Below are positions 28,686 to 37,294 of a stretch of DNA of 64,000 bases, piece after piece; the stretch's first letter is position 1; each line of letters opens with the position of its first letter. The translations under genes were made by a program, and so were the position numbers. The notes under the pieces are model-generated. The model was not told the origin of the DNA and did no database searches. It saw nothing but the letters and a program-made list of their open reading frames with translations. Source of the DNA: Nocardia speluncae NBRC 108251 (GTDB lineage Bacteria > Actinomycetota > Actinomycetes > Mycobacteriales > Mycobacteriaceae); assembly GCF_001613245.1 (NCBI RefSeq), contig NZ_BDBZ01000014.1:1-64000 (forward strand). Reading direction: 5' to 3'.

Positions 28686-30241
28686 GGTAGGATGAAATTT
28701 CGCCGGTAGGCCGGATCCCAGAACAGCAGTGTGGCGCCCTGCCAGCCTTTTCCGAATGTCTCGAACGAGTAGCCCGCATTCTGTCCCCTCAACACGTAGC
28801 TGTTCCAGCAGTTCCAGATCTCGTTGCGGAAGCCGAGGCGGTCGAGATCTCTGACGAAGGGGCCGCCGATCACCACATGGTCGAGGTCCAGGACGTTCAC
28901 CAGGTTGGCGATTCCGATCGTCAGGATTCGCGCGTATTCCTGGAGGACCGTGTCGAGATATTCGCCCAATCGCGCGTCCTCGGTGGCCATTCGCTGGATT
29001 TCACGCGGAGTTTCGGCCGACGGCTCGCCGCCCCGGCACATCTCCGCCAGCCGAACCAGGTTCTGGCTCGTAGGGGGATGCCCATACGCCGCGGCCAGCC
29101 GGTCGAACAGTTCCTTGTCGCAGGCCGCCGCGAGCCGGGCCGGGCCCAGGGCGCTGCTGAGAGATTCCCAGTGGAGGCCGGGCAGCCTGCAATCGCAGGC
29201 GACGATCTCGACCGGCTGGGCGCGCGGTCCCGGCCCGACGAGCTCGGGACCGAGATGCACTGTGGTGTGGCCGATCTCGCCTTCGGAACTATGGCTGCCG
29301 TAATAGAGCTCACCGTTGAGGATCAGACCCGCCCCGACACCTTCCAGCACGATCACACAGGCGTAGTTGCGCCAGCCACCGTGGTTCTGCGATCGATGAT
29401 GCAGATCGAATCGGGCGATGGAACGGGCATCCACGTCCAGGTAGATCTTCTCGGCCAGATCTTGTTCGCTGAGGACAGGGCTTTCGGGCGTGCCGAAGTA
29501 CTGCTGCATTCGTGTCCGATGCCGGTCGTAGAGGCATCGGGCCAGACCGTCGGCGACCCGCTCGTTCACCGGTAACGGTCCGACGGTGGAAACGAGGGTT
29601 TTCGATCTGATGTCGATGGCGCTCGGCGTCGTTATAGCGATACCGCTGGCGGTGATCTGCCGTCCGAGTTGCTGTTCGAGATGGGTGAGTAGTTCGAGCA
29701 CGATCGATGCCAGGCCCTCGTACATCGCGCCACTGCCGTCGCTGATCTCGAGCGTTCTGGTTCTGGTTCCGACGAGTTCTTCCATGCGAACGGTGGCGAG
29801 GGGCGGGGCGTCGTCCCCATGATTGCCGACCTGCTTCAGGGCTACGGCGCCGTAGATGATGACGTTCCGCGATATTTCGATCCCGAGGACCAGTTGGCCG
29901 CCGAGAACGGTCGACGGTCCGGGCGCGGCGCTCGGATCCGGGCTCGCCCCGTCGGCCGAATCGAGTTCCGAGCGGCGCAGCGTCAGCAGCCCGGAGGCAA
30001 TGGTGAGTGCGATCAGCACGAACCCGAAGGCGAAAAAGATGCCGGCGACGATGTTTCCGATACTGAATCCGGCGAGCCGGGCACTCGTGAGGGGTTGTTT
30101 CGTACCGGCAAGGAAGGCCACGGCGAAGGCCAGACAGGCGAGCAGCAGCAGGCGTACGGTCCGGATATCGAATATGCCTTCGAAGGACTCGCGGGCACTG
30201 TGGATCACCTGACCGATCCAGTCGCGATCTTCAACGGCCAT
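28682..30241 (-). CDS. Membrane-anchored ROK-family protein with an altered zinc motif
   Basis: A 519-residue protein with two N-terminal hydrophobic helices (about 28-46 and 56-80) followed by a full-length ROK domain. The ROK features seen are LGIEISRNVIIYGAV as the phosphate-binding start, LDVDARSIARF near the expected catalytic Asp, GVGAGLILNGELYYGSHSSEGEIGHTTVHLG with the EIGH zinc His, and VLDLDHVVIGGPFV. The usual CxCGxxGCxE zinc-binding motif is degraded to CDCRLPGLHWE, missing the third Cys. ROK proteins are normally soluble sugar kinases or repressors, so a membrane-tethered form is unusual. First gene of the ROK-GNAT-DegT operon. Confidence 0.75.
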   Translation of the reverse strand: MAVEDRDWIGQVIHSARESFEGIFDIRTVRLLLLACLAFAVAFLAGTKQPLTSARLAGFSIGNIVAGIFFAFGFVLIALTIASGLLTLRRSELDSADGASPDPSAAPGPSTVLGGQLVLGIEISRNVIIYGAVALKQVGNHGDDAPPLATVRMEELVGTRTRTLEISDGSGAMYEGLASIVLELLTHLEQQLGRQITASGIAITTPSAIDIRSKTLVSTVGPLPVNERVADGLARCLYDRHRTRMQQYFGTPESPVLSEQDLAEKIYLDVDARSIARFDLHHRSQNHGGWRNYACVIVLEGVGAGLILNGELYYGSHSSEGEIGHTTVHLGPELVGPGPRAQPVEIVACDCRLPGLHWESLSSALGPARLAAACDKELFDRLAAAYGHPPTSQNLVRLAEMCRGGEPSAETPREIQRMATEDARLGEYLDTVLQEYARILTIGIANLVNVLDLDHVVIGGPFVRDLDRLGFRNEIWNCWNSYVLRGQNAGYSFETFGKGWQGATLLFWDPAYRRNFILP

Positions 30242-30587
30242 GATGGCGAACCTCGATAACGGCAGATGGATGCTGCCCGTTCGATCTTACCGAGCTCGTT
30301 GGGCCGGCGGGGCGAAAGACATTGGAGTCGTGCGAATCACACACCAGTGCGGGTCGATTGTGTGCGGCTACGACGGCACTGGTGCAGACGTGCGACGGAC
30401 ACGCCGGAGAGTCCCGCGCAGCGCGCGAGACGCCGGGCCGGTGGTGACCGGACGCCGTGATAGTGTCTGCGCGCCATATCGCCGAACAGTCGCTCGGTCC
30501 CACACTCGATCGGGTAGTGCACCGCCGGTGAACACGGAATCTTCTCGGTGCCCGAATCGGTCGCGACGAACCACCATGGAGAAAGTC
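30242..30587. promoter_or_regulatory. Divergent control region between the two ROK genes
   Basis: These 346 gene-free bases separate the start codons of two divergent ROK genes. CACCAGTGC (30342-30350) and GCACTGGTG (30376-30384) form a perfect 9-bp inverted repeat 25 bp apart, and CACAC/GTGTG symmetry lies around it. GATAGT near 30464 could be a -10 element for the rightward gene. An operator role is inference; one of the ROK proteins or an unlinked regulator could bind. Confidence 0.4.
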
Positions 30588-31571
30588 ATGCGCGCTCTCG
30601 TCGAAAGCACGGTCGCACCGATGCCCTGCGCCATCGGCGTGGACGTGGGCCGTACGAAGATCGCCGCCGGGGTGGTGACCGGCGACGGCCGGGTGCTGGC
30701 TGAGCGCGTGGTCGCCGCGCCCTCCCATCTGGATCAACTCGCGGTCGTCTCGCAGGTGGCCGCGGTGGTGGAGGAACTGGCCGGCACTCATCCCGAAGCC
30801 CGCCGGCTCGGTGTGGGAACACCGGAAGTGGTGGAATGGCCGTCGGGCCGAGTGCTCGACGCCGGTGGTTCGGGGCAGAGCTTCGCGCTGCGCGATCTTC
30901 TCGAGGAGGCCGTCTCGTTGCCCACAGTGGTGGACAGTGACGCGAATATGGCGGCGTGGGCGGAGTTCCGGGCGGGCTCGGCGGTCGGCACGCGTAACGC
31001 CGTGATTGTCACGGTCGGGACCGGGGTCGGTGGGGGAATCGTGACCGACGGGCAGTTGTACCGCGGTTCCACCGGTTTCGCCGGTGAACTGGGGCATATC
31101 GTGGTGCAGCCCGAGGGGGTGCGATGCCAATGCGGCAACCGCGGCTGCCTCGAGGCACTGTCGTCCGGTACCGCGTTGACGCGCAACGGCCGCCGCGCGG
31201 CGCAGGCCGACCCGGCGGGCATGATCGCGCGCCTGGCGGGATCGGCCGAGCAGGTCACCGGGGAAACCGTCTTCGAAGCCGCTTTGCAGGGTGATCCGCA
31301 GGCAGTGGCGTTGTTCGGCGAGTTGGGTCACTGGCTCGGGATCGGGATGGCCGCCGTGGTCCTGTTCTTCGATCCGGATGTGGTGGTCGTCGGCGGCGGC
31401 CTGGCTCGTACGGGTGATCTGCTGCTCGGGCCGGCGGGCACATCGATGAATGCCCATTGCCCGGTTCGAGGGGGGCGTATGCCACGGCTCGAAGCGGCGG
31501 CACATCCGAGGTCGTCCGGCGTTCTCGGCGCGGGAATGCTGGCCCTGGATTCCTTCGCGCAGGCGCGTTAG
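30588..31571 (+). CDS. ROK-family sugar kinase (glucokinase/kanosamine-kinase-like)
   Basis: A 327-residue soluble ROK kinase: phosphate motif GVDVGRTKIAAGVV, catalytic Asp in VDSDANMAAWAE, GTGVGGGIVTDGQLYRG, the zinc His motif STGFAGELGHIVV and intact zinc cysteines CQCGNRGCLEALSSG. It should phosphorylate glucose or an amino-sugar at O6; RifN, the kanosamine kinase of rifamycin biosynthesis, is in this family. ATG 30588 was chosen because GGAG lies 6 bp upstream; ATG 30576 is in frame. It converges on the Gfo/Idh gene. Confidence 0.88.
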   Translation: MRALVESTVAPMPCAIGVDVGRTKIAAGVVTGDGRVLAERVVAAPSHLDQLAVVSQVAAVVEELAGTHPEARRLGVGTPEVVEWPSGRVLDAGGSGQSFALRDLLEEAVSLPTVVDSDANMAAWAEFRAGSAVGTRNAVIVTVGTGVGGGIVTDGQLYRGSTGFAGELGHIVVQPEGVRCQCGNRGCLEALSSGTALTRNGRRAAQADPAGMIARLAGSAEQVTGETVFEAALQGDPQAVALFGELGHWLGIGMAAVVLFFDPDVVVVGGGLARTGDLLLGPAGTSMNAHCPVRGGRMPRLEAAAHPRSSGVLGAGMLALDSFAQAR

Positions 31572-31597
31572 CGTCGGCTTCGTCCGAAAACATTCGT

Positions 31598-32617
31598 TCA
31601 CAGGGGTATACGTCGTCCGCAGTCCATGCTGGTCGCCGCCGCGTGCAGAATGTCCAAGGTGTGCAGCGCCTGCCGCTTGTCCAGCAGCGGTTCCGCCGCC
31701 GCACGGTCGCGCAGCATCTGCACCGCGCCGATACCACGCTGCCAGCGCACCATGGGCGGGGCGGACGGTAGCACCGTCCAGGCGGAATCCGCCCGCCGTC
31801 GACAGCGCACGGTGCCACGACCCTCGAACAGTGGAACATCGCAGATCAGCGTGCCGGATTCGCCGACGATCTGAAAGGCCGGCGCGGTGGTGGCCGGCCA
31901 TTCGAAACTCATGGCCAAGGTGCCGATCACGCCCGACCGGAACTCGATCAACAGTACTACCGTGAGTGGCACCTCCGGCACCGGCAATCCATTCATTCCC
32001 GCGATCCGCAGGGCTTCATGGCCGGTCGAGGCATCCACGGCGGTGACCGCGACGGCCGGGCCCACCAGATGGATCATCGCCGTGACCCAGTAAGGGCCGA
32101 GATCCAGCAGGGGACCGGCTCCCGAGCGGTAGAGGAATTGCGGTCGAGGGTGCCATTGTTCGTGTCCCGACCACGCGATCTGACCGTGCAGCAGCAGCGG
32201 CCGGCCGATCATGCCGGCATCCAGAATGCGCCGCATCTGCTGCTGGGGCTCGCCGAAAAGCGTATCGGGCGCGCACATCAGGGCGACCTCACGCCGATCA
32301 CTGCGCGCCACCAGCGTCCGTGCCACCTCGGGTACATGGGCGAGCGGCTTCTCCGTGTAAACGGGGACGCCCAGCTCGATCAGGGCGCTCGATACCTCGC
32401 CATGAGACACCGGGGAGGTGAGATTGATGGCCACATCCGGGCGATAGTCGGCTATTCCGCCCAGATCGGTGACGTAGCGCGAACCCCAGCGGGTTGCGAA
32501 CCGTATTGCGCGCGCCCTGTCGATATCGGTGCAGGCGACGACGTGGACACCCCGGGAACGCAGTGTGCGGGCGTAGCTGTCCGCGATATGGCCCGTTCCG
32601 ACGATCGCCGCTCGCAT
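31598..32617 (-). CDS. Gfo/Idh/MocA-family oxidoreductase
   Basis: A 339-residue NAD(P)-dependent sugar or cyclitol dehydrogenase. N-terminal Rossmann domain: AAIVGTGHIADSYARTL, CTDIDRARA, and the family hallmark EKP in VPVYTEKPLAHV. The C-terminal alpha/beta domain includes SGAGPLLDLGPYWVTAMIHLVG, where family members keep catalytic residues. RifL and NtdC, which oxidise C3 of activated or phosphorylated glucose, belong to this superfamily, so 3-keto-sugar formation is a reasonable prediction. The start at 32617 has GGAAGG upstream. Confidence 0.88.
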   Translation of the reverse strand: MRAAIVGTGHIADSYARTLRSRGVHVVACTDIDRARAIRFATRWGSRYVTDLGGIADYRPDVAINLTSPVSHGEVSSALIELGVPVYTEKPLAHVPEVARTLVARSDRREVALMCAPDTLFGEPQQQMRRILDAGMIGRPLLLHGQIAWSGHEQWHPRPQFLYRSGAGPLLDLGPYWVTAMIHLVGPAVAVTAVDASTGHEALRIAGMNGLPVPEVPLTVVLLIEFRSGVIGTLAMSFEWPATTAPAFQIVGESGTLICDVPLFEGRGTVRCRRRADSAWTVLPSAPPMVRWQRGIGAVQMLRDRAAAEPLLDKRQALHTLDILHAAATSMDCGRRIPL

Positions 32618-32875
32618 GGACCACCTTCCCGGTACTCGAACCCCGTGATTCACAGGTCCGGTAGCACGGGGTGATCCGTTGTCCAGGTGTGTGAAGTCGG
32701 TGGCAGGGAGAGGGTTCCGGTAATTCTCGAGGGTTGAGCACACCGGTCACCTGATGAACAGCGTAACGGCAACGGGGCGTGCGGATTCGGTCACTGTTCC
32801 GGCGCCCGTGATCACCCCTTGCCTGTATCAGGTCGTGCTGTCGGCTCGGACCGAGTCCGTCGCCGCAGCCCGCGA
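32618..32875. other. Gene-free spacer upstream of the Gfo/Idh gene
   Basis: About 260 bases with no supported gene. CCCCGTG near 32641 and CACGGGG near 32667 form an inverted repeat in the upstream region of the leftward oxidoreductase gene and may be an operator. Nothing else was recognised. Confidence 0.3.
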
Positions 32876-32903
32876 GCCCGCCGCCACGAGGTGGACGGCG
32901 GGC
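32876..32903 (-). terminator. Hairpin downstream of the MFS exporter gene
   Basis: GCCCGCCG-CCAC (32876-32887) pairs with GTGG-A-CGGCGGGC (32891-32903), a 12-bp stem with one bulged A and a GAG loop, 15 bp beyond the exporter stop. No T tract. Confidence 0.55.
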
Positions 32904-32918
32904 CCGCGTTCCTCCGGA

Positions 32919-34325
32919 CTATTCGCGCGCTTTCGCGGTGGACGGTTCGGGCGCACGTCGGATCACCAGTGCGCCGGCGACGAGTCCGATGCCCGCCAGC
33001 AGGGTGGCGATCAGGAACGGATCGGCGGCGTGCAGAGCGGGCGCGAAACCGATTCCCACACAAACCGCTACGCCGGTGGCACCGCCGAGTTGGTCGGCCG
33101 CCCGCTGCACGCCCGAAGCAATTCCGGCGTCGTCGTCGGTCACACCACTGACCGCGATGTATTGCAGGCCCACGAGTCCGAAGCACATACCGGCGGCGAT
33201 CAGCACCATCGCCGGGATCAGCCACGGTGCTCCGGCGCTCAGGGTGGCGACCAGGGCGATCGAGGCCATTGCGCAGGCCGCGAAACCGAGCCCGGCCAGC
33301 ACGCAGGCCCGCGCCCCCCACCTGCCGAGCAGCGGGGGCACGAGAACGGAGAACGCGATCAGCGAGACCGCGAGCGGCAGCATCGTGAGTCCGGCGCCCA
33401 GCGGCCCGAAACCCAAGTGGTCCTGCAGATAGAACGTGAACAGCAGGAACGAGGTCGACAGCGCTGCGCTGAGCAGCATCGTGGTCAGGTTCGCCGTGAC
33501 CCGGGTGCGGTCGGCGAAGAAACTCAGCGGCAGCAGCGGGTTCGGTGAGCGTGCTTCCACACGCACGAATCCGATACCGGCCAGCACCGCCCCTGCCAGT
33601 GCGGCCACGGGCACCCAGTAGGACACTGCGGGTTCACCGGCCTCGACCACGCCGGAGGTGAACAGCAATGGGCATGCAATCAGCAACAGTGCCCCCGCAA
33701 TGTCGAGCGAACCGGATTCGCGTGTCACCGGCCGATCGCGCTCGACGAGCACGATAGCTGCCACGACCACGATGAACGGCACCGAGATCAAGAAGATCCA
33801 TCGCCAGCCCAGGTGGGCGGTGATCACTCCCGACAGGACGAAGCCGAGCACCAGCCCGCAGCTCGCCACCGCCGCCCATACGCTCAGGGCCCGTGACCTG
33901 CTCGGTCCTTCGGGAAACAGCAACACGATGGTGGCCATCGCGGCCGGTAGGGCGATGGCCTCACCGGCACCCTGCAGGAGACGCGCGAGGACCAGCAGAC
34001 CGTAGGACGGGGCCACCCCCGCCAGCAGCGATGCCGCACCGAACAGGGTGGTGCCGGCCAGCAGCACGCGGCGCCGCCCCAGCAGATCACCCAATCGCCC
34101 ACCGAGCATCAGCATCCCGCCACCGGCGATGGTGTAGGCCACCACCACCCAGGTCAGGGAGTGGTCGTCGACGCCGAAGTCCGCGCCGATCGAGGGTAGG
34201 GCGATATTGACCACGGTCACGTCGACCGCGATGAAGAATTGCAGCATCGACATCGCGCCCAGCACAAGCCACGAGCGCGCGGTGGACGGGCTGTGCCCGC
34301 GTGAAGAGAGAATGCCTGACAACAT
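32919..34325 (-). CDS. MFS exporter, DHA2 (EmrB/QacA) family, 14 TM
   Basis: A 468-residue membrane protein with the DHA2 signatures LQFFIAVDVTVVNIALPSIGADFG in the first helices, WVVVAYTIAGGGMLMLGGRLGDLLGRRRVLLAG (motif A), and VLGFVLSGVITAHLGWRWIFLISVPF (motif C). About 14 helices can be counted. Such proteins use proton motive force to export drugs or secondary metabolites. It could export the product of the neighbouring amino-sugar locus, or simply provide drug efflux under the TetR gene that follows. Confidence 0.92.
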   Translation of the reverse strand: MLSGILSSRGHSPSTARSWLVLGAMSMLQFFIAVDVTVVNIALPSIGADFGVDDHSLTWVVVAYTIAGGGMLMLGGRLGDLLGRRRVLLAGTTLFGAASLLAGVAPSYGLLVLARLLQGAGEAIALPAAMATIVLLFPEGPSRSRALSVWAAVASCGLVLGFVLSGVITAHLGWRWIFLISVPFIVVVAAIVLVERDRPVTRESGSLDIAGALLLIACPLLFTSGVVEAGEPAVSYWVPVAALAGAVLAGIGFVRVEARSPNPLLPLSFFADRTRVTANLTTMLLSAALSTSFLLFTFYLQDHLGFGPLGAGLTMLPLAVSLIAFSVLVPPLLGRWGARACVLAGLGFAACAMASIALVATLSAGAPWLIPAMVLIAAGMCFGLVGLQYIAVSGVTDDDAGIASGVQRAADQLGGATGVAVCVGIGFAPALHAADPFLIATLLAGIGLVAGALVIRRAPEPSTAKARE

Positions 34326-34338
34326 CAGGTGCTCCGTT

Positions 34339-34358
34339 GCTCAGAGAAGTATCTGAGC
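34339..34358. promoter_or_regulatory. Palindrome GCTCAGA-N6-TCTGAGC upstream of the exporter
   Basis: A perfect 7-bp inverted repeat begins 14 bp upstream of the exporter start codon. Position and symmetry suit a repressor operator. It differs from the CAAC-type boxes at 35211-35269, so a different regulator would be expected. Confidence 0.45.
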
Positions 34359-34613
34359 AGCACGAAAGTGCCGCTCCGGACTGATCACGAAGCGGCTGGA
34401 CGTCCCAGGAGGAAGGTCTGTGAGTAGAACGCCCCGCCGCTAGCGGGACGTCCTGGTGACTGCCGCGCAGGCGGCGGAAGAGGAACTGCTGGACATGGCG
34501 CGGACTCTATCAGCCCGGGTTCGCCACCTCGGGACCACCAGCGCGCTCGGACCCGCCGGCCGGTGAGTATCGGTGAGCAGACCGGGCAAACTCACGACGC
34601 CTGTTCGCACCGG

Positions 34614-35198
34614 TCAATGCGCTGCGGCGCCGTCCAGTACGAGGTCGACGGCCGCGCAAAGATCTTCGTCGCGCAGCTCCTCGGCGCGCAGGAACAGGCG
34701 GAACCAGATGGCTCCCGCAAGCATGTCCATGATGGACCGGGGATCGGCGTGTTCCGGGAGTTCGCCGCGGTCGACGGCCCGGCGGAAGATCGGGTGTTCC
34801 CGTTCGGCGCGGTCGGCGAAGAAGGTCCGGCCGACCGCCACGAGTGCAGGGCGGCGTGGCCCGGCTGCCAGGACCGCGGCTGCGATGGGAGCAGTGGCGG
34901 GATCGGTGAGCAGTGTGTGGATGTGGCGGCTCGTCTGAACGAGATCGCCGCGGAGGCTGCCGGTATCGGGCACCTCGAACGCGAGCAGGTCCGAGTCGGT
35001 CAGGGCGGCGGCCAGTACTTCGTCCTTGGATTTCCACCAGCGGTAGAGCGTGGTCTTGTTGACTCCGGCGCGCGCGGCGACTGCCTCCATGGTCAGGCCG
35101 TCGTAGCCGCTGTCGGCGAGGAGTTCGAGGGTGGCGGTGAAGATCGAGTCGGCGCGCCGCGGCCGGCCGCTCGTGATCTTGTCGGACTCGGCATCCAT
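34614..35198 (-). CDS. TetR-family regulator
   Basis: A 194-residue repressor with the N-terminal HTH (IFTATLELLADSGYDGLTMEAVAARAGVNKTTLYRWWKSKDEVLAAAL) split over residues 18-65, and a TetR_C-type ligand domain. The start at 35198 (MDAESDK) precedes the HTH by the usual distance; longer frames upstream would cross the operator region. It is divergent from the alpha/beta hydrolase at 35284, and two matching palindromes lie between them. Confidence 0.92.
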   Translation of the reverse strand: MDAESDKITSGRPRRADSIFTATLELLADSGYDGLTMEAVAARAGVNKTTLYRWWKSKDEVLAAALTDSDLLAFEVPDTGSLRGDLVQTSRHIHTLLTDPATAPIAAAVLAAGPRRPALVAVGRTFFADRAEREHPIFRRAVDRGELPEHADPRSIMDMLAGAIWFRLFLRAEELRDEDLCAAVDLVLDGAAAH

Positions 35199-35210
35199 GA
35201 GGCGAGAGTA

Positions 35211-35269
35211 CAACACAACGTTGCGTTGCCTTCCGGTCGGGGCTAAGTTTGCAACACAACGTTGCGTAG
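35211..35269. promoter_or_regulatory. Two tandem 18-bp TetR operators
   Basis: CAACACAACGTTGCGTTG (35211-35228) and CAACACAACGTTGCGTAG (35252-35269) are near-identical palindromes centred on AACGTT, 41 bp centre to centre, in the 85-bp space between the TetR and hydrolase starts. The duplication strongly suggests specific binding sites of the adjacent TetR protein controlling both genes. Confidence 0.8.
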
Positions 35270-35283
35270 TGTTCGGAGGTTTC

Positions 35284-36006
35284 ATGACTCTGCCCGTAGT
35301 ACTGGTGCACGGCATCCGGCTGAGCGGCCGCTGCTGGGCCGGCACGATCGACGACATAGCGGCCGAACGCCCGGTAACCGCCGTCGACCTCCCGGGACAC
35401 GGTCCGCGCCGCGGCGAGCCTTTCACGATGACTGCGGCCGTCGCCGCCGTAGGTGCGGCCGTCGAGCAGGCCGGCGGCCGCGCCCTTCTGGTCGGCCATT
35501 CACTCGGTGGATACGTCGGCATCGCCGCGGCGGCCGAACTCGGCGAGCAGGTAGCGGGTCTGGTCGTCACCGGATCCACCGCCGTGCCGGACAAGGCATC
35601 GATGGTTCCTTTCCGCCTGGCCCACCGCTTCCTGTCGACCCGGGCCGACGGCGGCGAGCGGCTCAGCAACCGGGTGTTCGAGACTGTGCTGGCGCCTCGG
35701 ATCGCCCACGCCATCGGGCAGGGCGGGATAGCCACCGAGGTCATTCCCGACGTACTGCACGCGCTCGGCCACTTCGATCCGCTCGCCGAACTCGGCCGGT
35801 ATCGCGGCCCGGTGTGGCTGATCAACGGCAGTCGCGATCATTTCCGCGCCCACGAGCACCGATTCGCCGCGGCCACGCCCCGGACCCGCCTGCTCGTGGT
35901 GCCACGGACCGGTCACTATCTGCCACTCGCAGAACCCCAGCGGTTCGCCCGGCTGGTTCGCGATATCGCCGACAGCTGCGATACCCGGCCCGGTCGATCG
36001 CTGTGA
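35284..36006 (+). CDS. Alpha/beta hydrolase
   Basis: A 240-residue cytosolic hydrolase. It opens with PVVLVHGIRLSGRCW (oxyanion HG), has nucleophile elbow GHSLGG at about residues 62-67, an Asp in NGSRDHF and catalytic His in PRTGHYLPLAEP. The ribosome-binding site GGAGG lies 5 bp before ATG 35284. Presumably repressed by the divergent TetR regulator through the paired operators; substrate unknown. Confidence 0.9.
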   Translation: MTLPVVLVHGIRLSGRCWAGTIDDIAAERPVTAVDLPGHGPRRGEPFTMTAAVAAVGAAVEQAGGRALLVGHSLGGYVGIAAAAELGEQVAGLVVTGSTAVPDKASMVPFRLAHRFLSTRADGGERLSNRVFETVLAPRIAHAIGQGGIATEVIPDVLHALGHFDPLAELGRYRGPVWLINGSRDHFRAHEHRFAAATPRTRLLVVPRTGHYLPLAEPQRFARLVRDIADSCDTRPGRSL

Positions 36007-36113
36007 ACACGGGTATCGAATGAGCTGTCCGGGCAACCTGTCCGCTCCACCCCTCCGCCGGGTTGAATCTGTAGCTCATCATCTCGAGCGGTTCGGCCGG
36101 CGGGGCTGCGATA

Positions 36114-36725
36114 TCAAGGGATGGCGTCGATGCCTCGCCCCCGACTCATGTCGAACAGTGCGGCCGCGGCGTGCTCGGCGAGGTCGGCCGCGTGGTCGGG
36201 GATCTGCTGCCCGGCATTCAGATATCGCTTGACCATGGCGTAGGGCAGGTCGACCACCGCGAGTAGTACCCGGTCTGCCGCGTCGGGAGCGGTGTCGCCA
36301 ACGGTCTCGGTGAGCGCGGTCAGCGCGTCGTGCAGTGCGGCGTTGGCCCGAGCGGTATCTGCGCGGGCCTGCTCGCTCCAGTTCTGCTCGTCGAGTTCCT
36401 TTGCTCCGGCGAGTAGCACGCACGCTTCGCGAGGATGGTGCCGAGCCCACTCGAGGCTGGTACGGGCACTGCGGCGGATCGCTTCTTGCGGTTCGTCGAG
36501 GCCCAGCACGGGAAGCAGTTCGTTGTGGAATCGCTGTAGCGCACGTGTCCACAGCGCGGCAAGCAAAGCGGGGCGATCCGGGAAACGGTGATAGACCGAC
36601 CCGCTCGGTGCCCCGGCGGCTCTGGCGACTCCCGCCATGGTGACAGCCGCCGGTCCGCCGCCGGCGAGGAGTTCGGCGGCGGCGTCCAGAAGCCGGTCGG
36701 CGTCGTGCCTCGGTGATCTTCCCAT
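36114..36725 (-). CDS. TetR-family regulator
   Basis: A 203-residue regulator: HTH within LLDAAAELLAGGGPAAVTMAGVARAAGAPSGSVYHRFPDRPALLAALW (residues 10-60), followed by an all-helical ligand domain. The PSGSVYHRFPDR segment is typical of one common TetR subgroup. Divergent from the SRPBCC gene at 36797, with a repeated AGAGNNNNCTCT box between them. Confidence 0.92.
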   Translation of the reverse strand: MGRSPRHDADRLLDAAAELLAGGGPAAVTMAGVARAAGAPSGSVYHRFPDRPALLAALWTRALQRFHNELLPVLGLDEPQEAIRRSARTSLEWARHHPREACVLLAGAKELDEQNWSEQARADTARANAALHDALTALTETVGDTAPDAADRVLLAVVDLPYAMVKRYLNAGQQIPDHAADLAEHAAAALFDMSRGRGIDAIP

Positions 36726-36732
36726 GTAGTGG

Positions 36733-36766
36733 AGAGTATGCTCTAATTCTTTTTAGAGGTAGCTCT
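36733..36766. promoter_or_regulatory. Two AGAG-N4-CTCT boxes, candidate TetR operator
   Basis: AGAGTATGCTCT (36733-36744) and AGAGGTAGCTCT (36755-36766) share the same half-sites and are 22 bp centre to centre, about two helical turns, so two dimers could bind the same DNA face. Located between the TetR gene and the SRPBCC gene. Confidence 0.65.
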
Positions 36767-36796
36767 CTATTATCGTCCCAAACAAGGAGCTCGATC

Positions 36797-37294
36797 GTGG
36801 CCGTTGTCAATATTCACCGACGTCACCTGCCCGTACCGGAGAGTGAGGTAGGTGCACTGGTGGACACCCTCGCCCGTGCGGACGACGAACTCTGGCCCGC
36901 ACATTGCTGGCCGGCCATGCGGTTCGACCGCCCGCTCGGCGTAGGCGCGGCCGGCGGGCACGGCCCCATCCGCTACACGGTGGAGCACTACGTCCCCGGC
37001 CGCTGGGTGCGGTTTCGCTTCACCGGCCCCCGCGGCTTCGCCGGTTTCCACGAATTCACCGTCTACCCCACTGCTGACGGCACCGATCTGGTTCACCTGC
37101 TCGCCATGAACGTTCGCGGCCGGGCCCGATTCACCTGGCCGCTGGCCTATCGGTGGATGCACGACGCATGCCTGGAGGATTGCCTCGAACGCGCGGAACA
37201 CACTCTCACCGGCTCCGTCGCCGGCTCTGTCGGCTGGACCGGCCCTGTCCGGTTGCTGCGTAGGATCGCCGAACGCATTCTCGACCGGAGGTGA
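36797..37294 (+). CDS. SRPBCC-fold protein
   Basis: A 165-residue protein with the START/SRPBCC ligand-binding pattern: HYVPGRWVRFRFTGPRGFAGFHEFTVYPTADGTDLVHLLAM, alternating strands followed by a long C-terminal helix (YRWMHDACLEDCLERAEHTL). GTG 36797 was chosen because AAGGAG lies 7 bp upstream. These proteins bind hydrophobic ligands or act as cyclases; no catalytic residues can be inferred. Probably regulated by the divergent TetR gene. Confidence 0.8.
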   Translation: MAVVNIHRRHLPVPESEVGALVDTLARADDELWPAHCWPAMRFDRPLGVGAAGGHGPIRYTVEHYVPGRWVRFRFTGPRGFAGFHEFTVYPTADGTDLVHLLAMNVRGRARFTWPLAYRWMHDACLEDCLERAEHTLTGSVAGSVGWTGPVRLLRRIAERILDRR

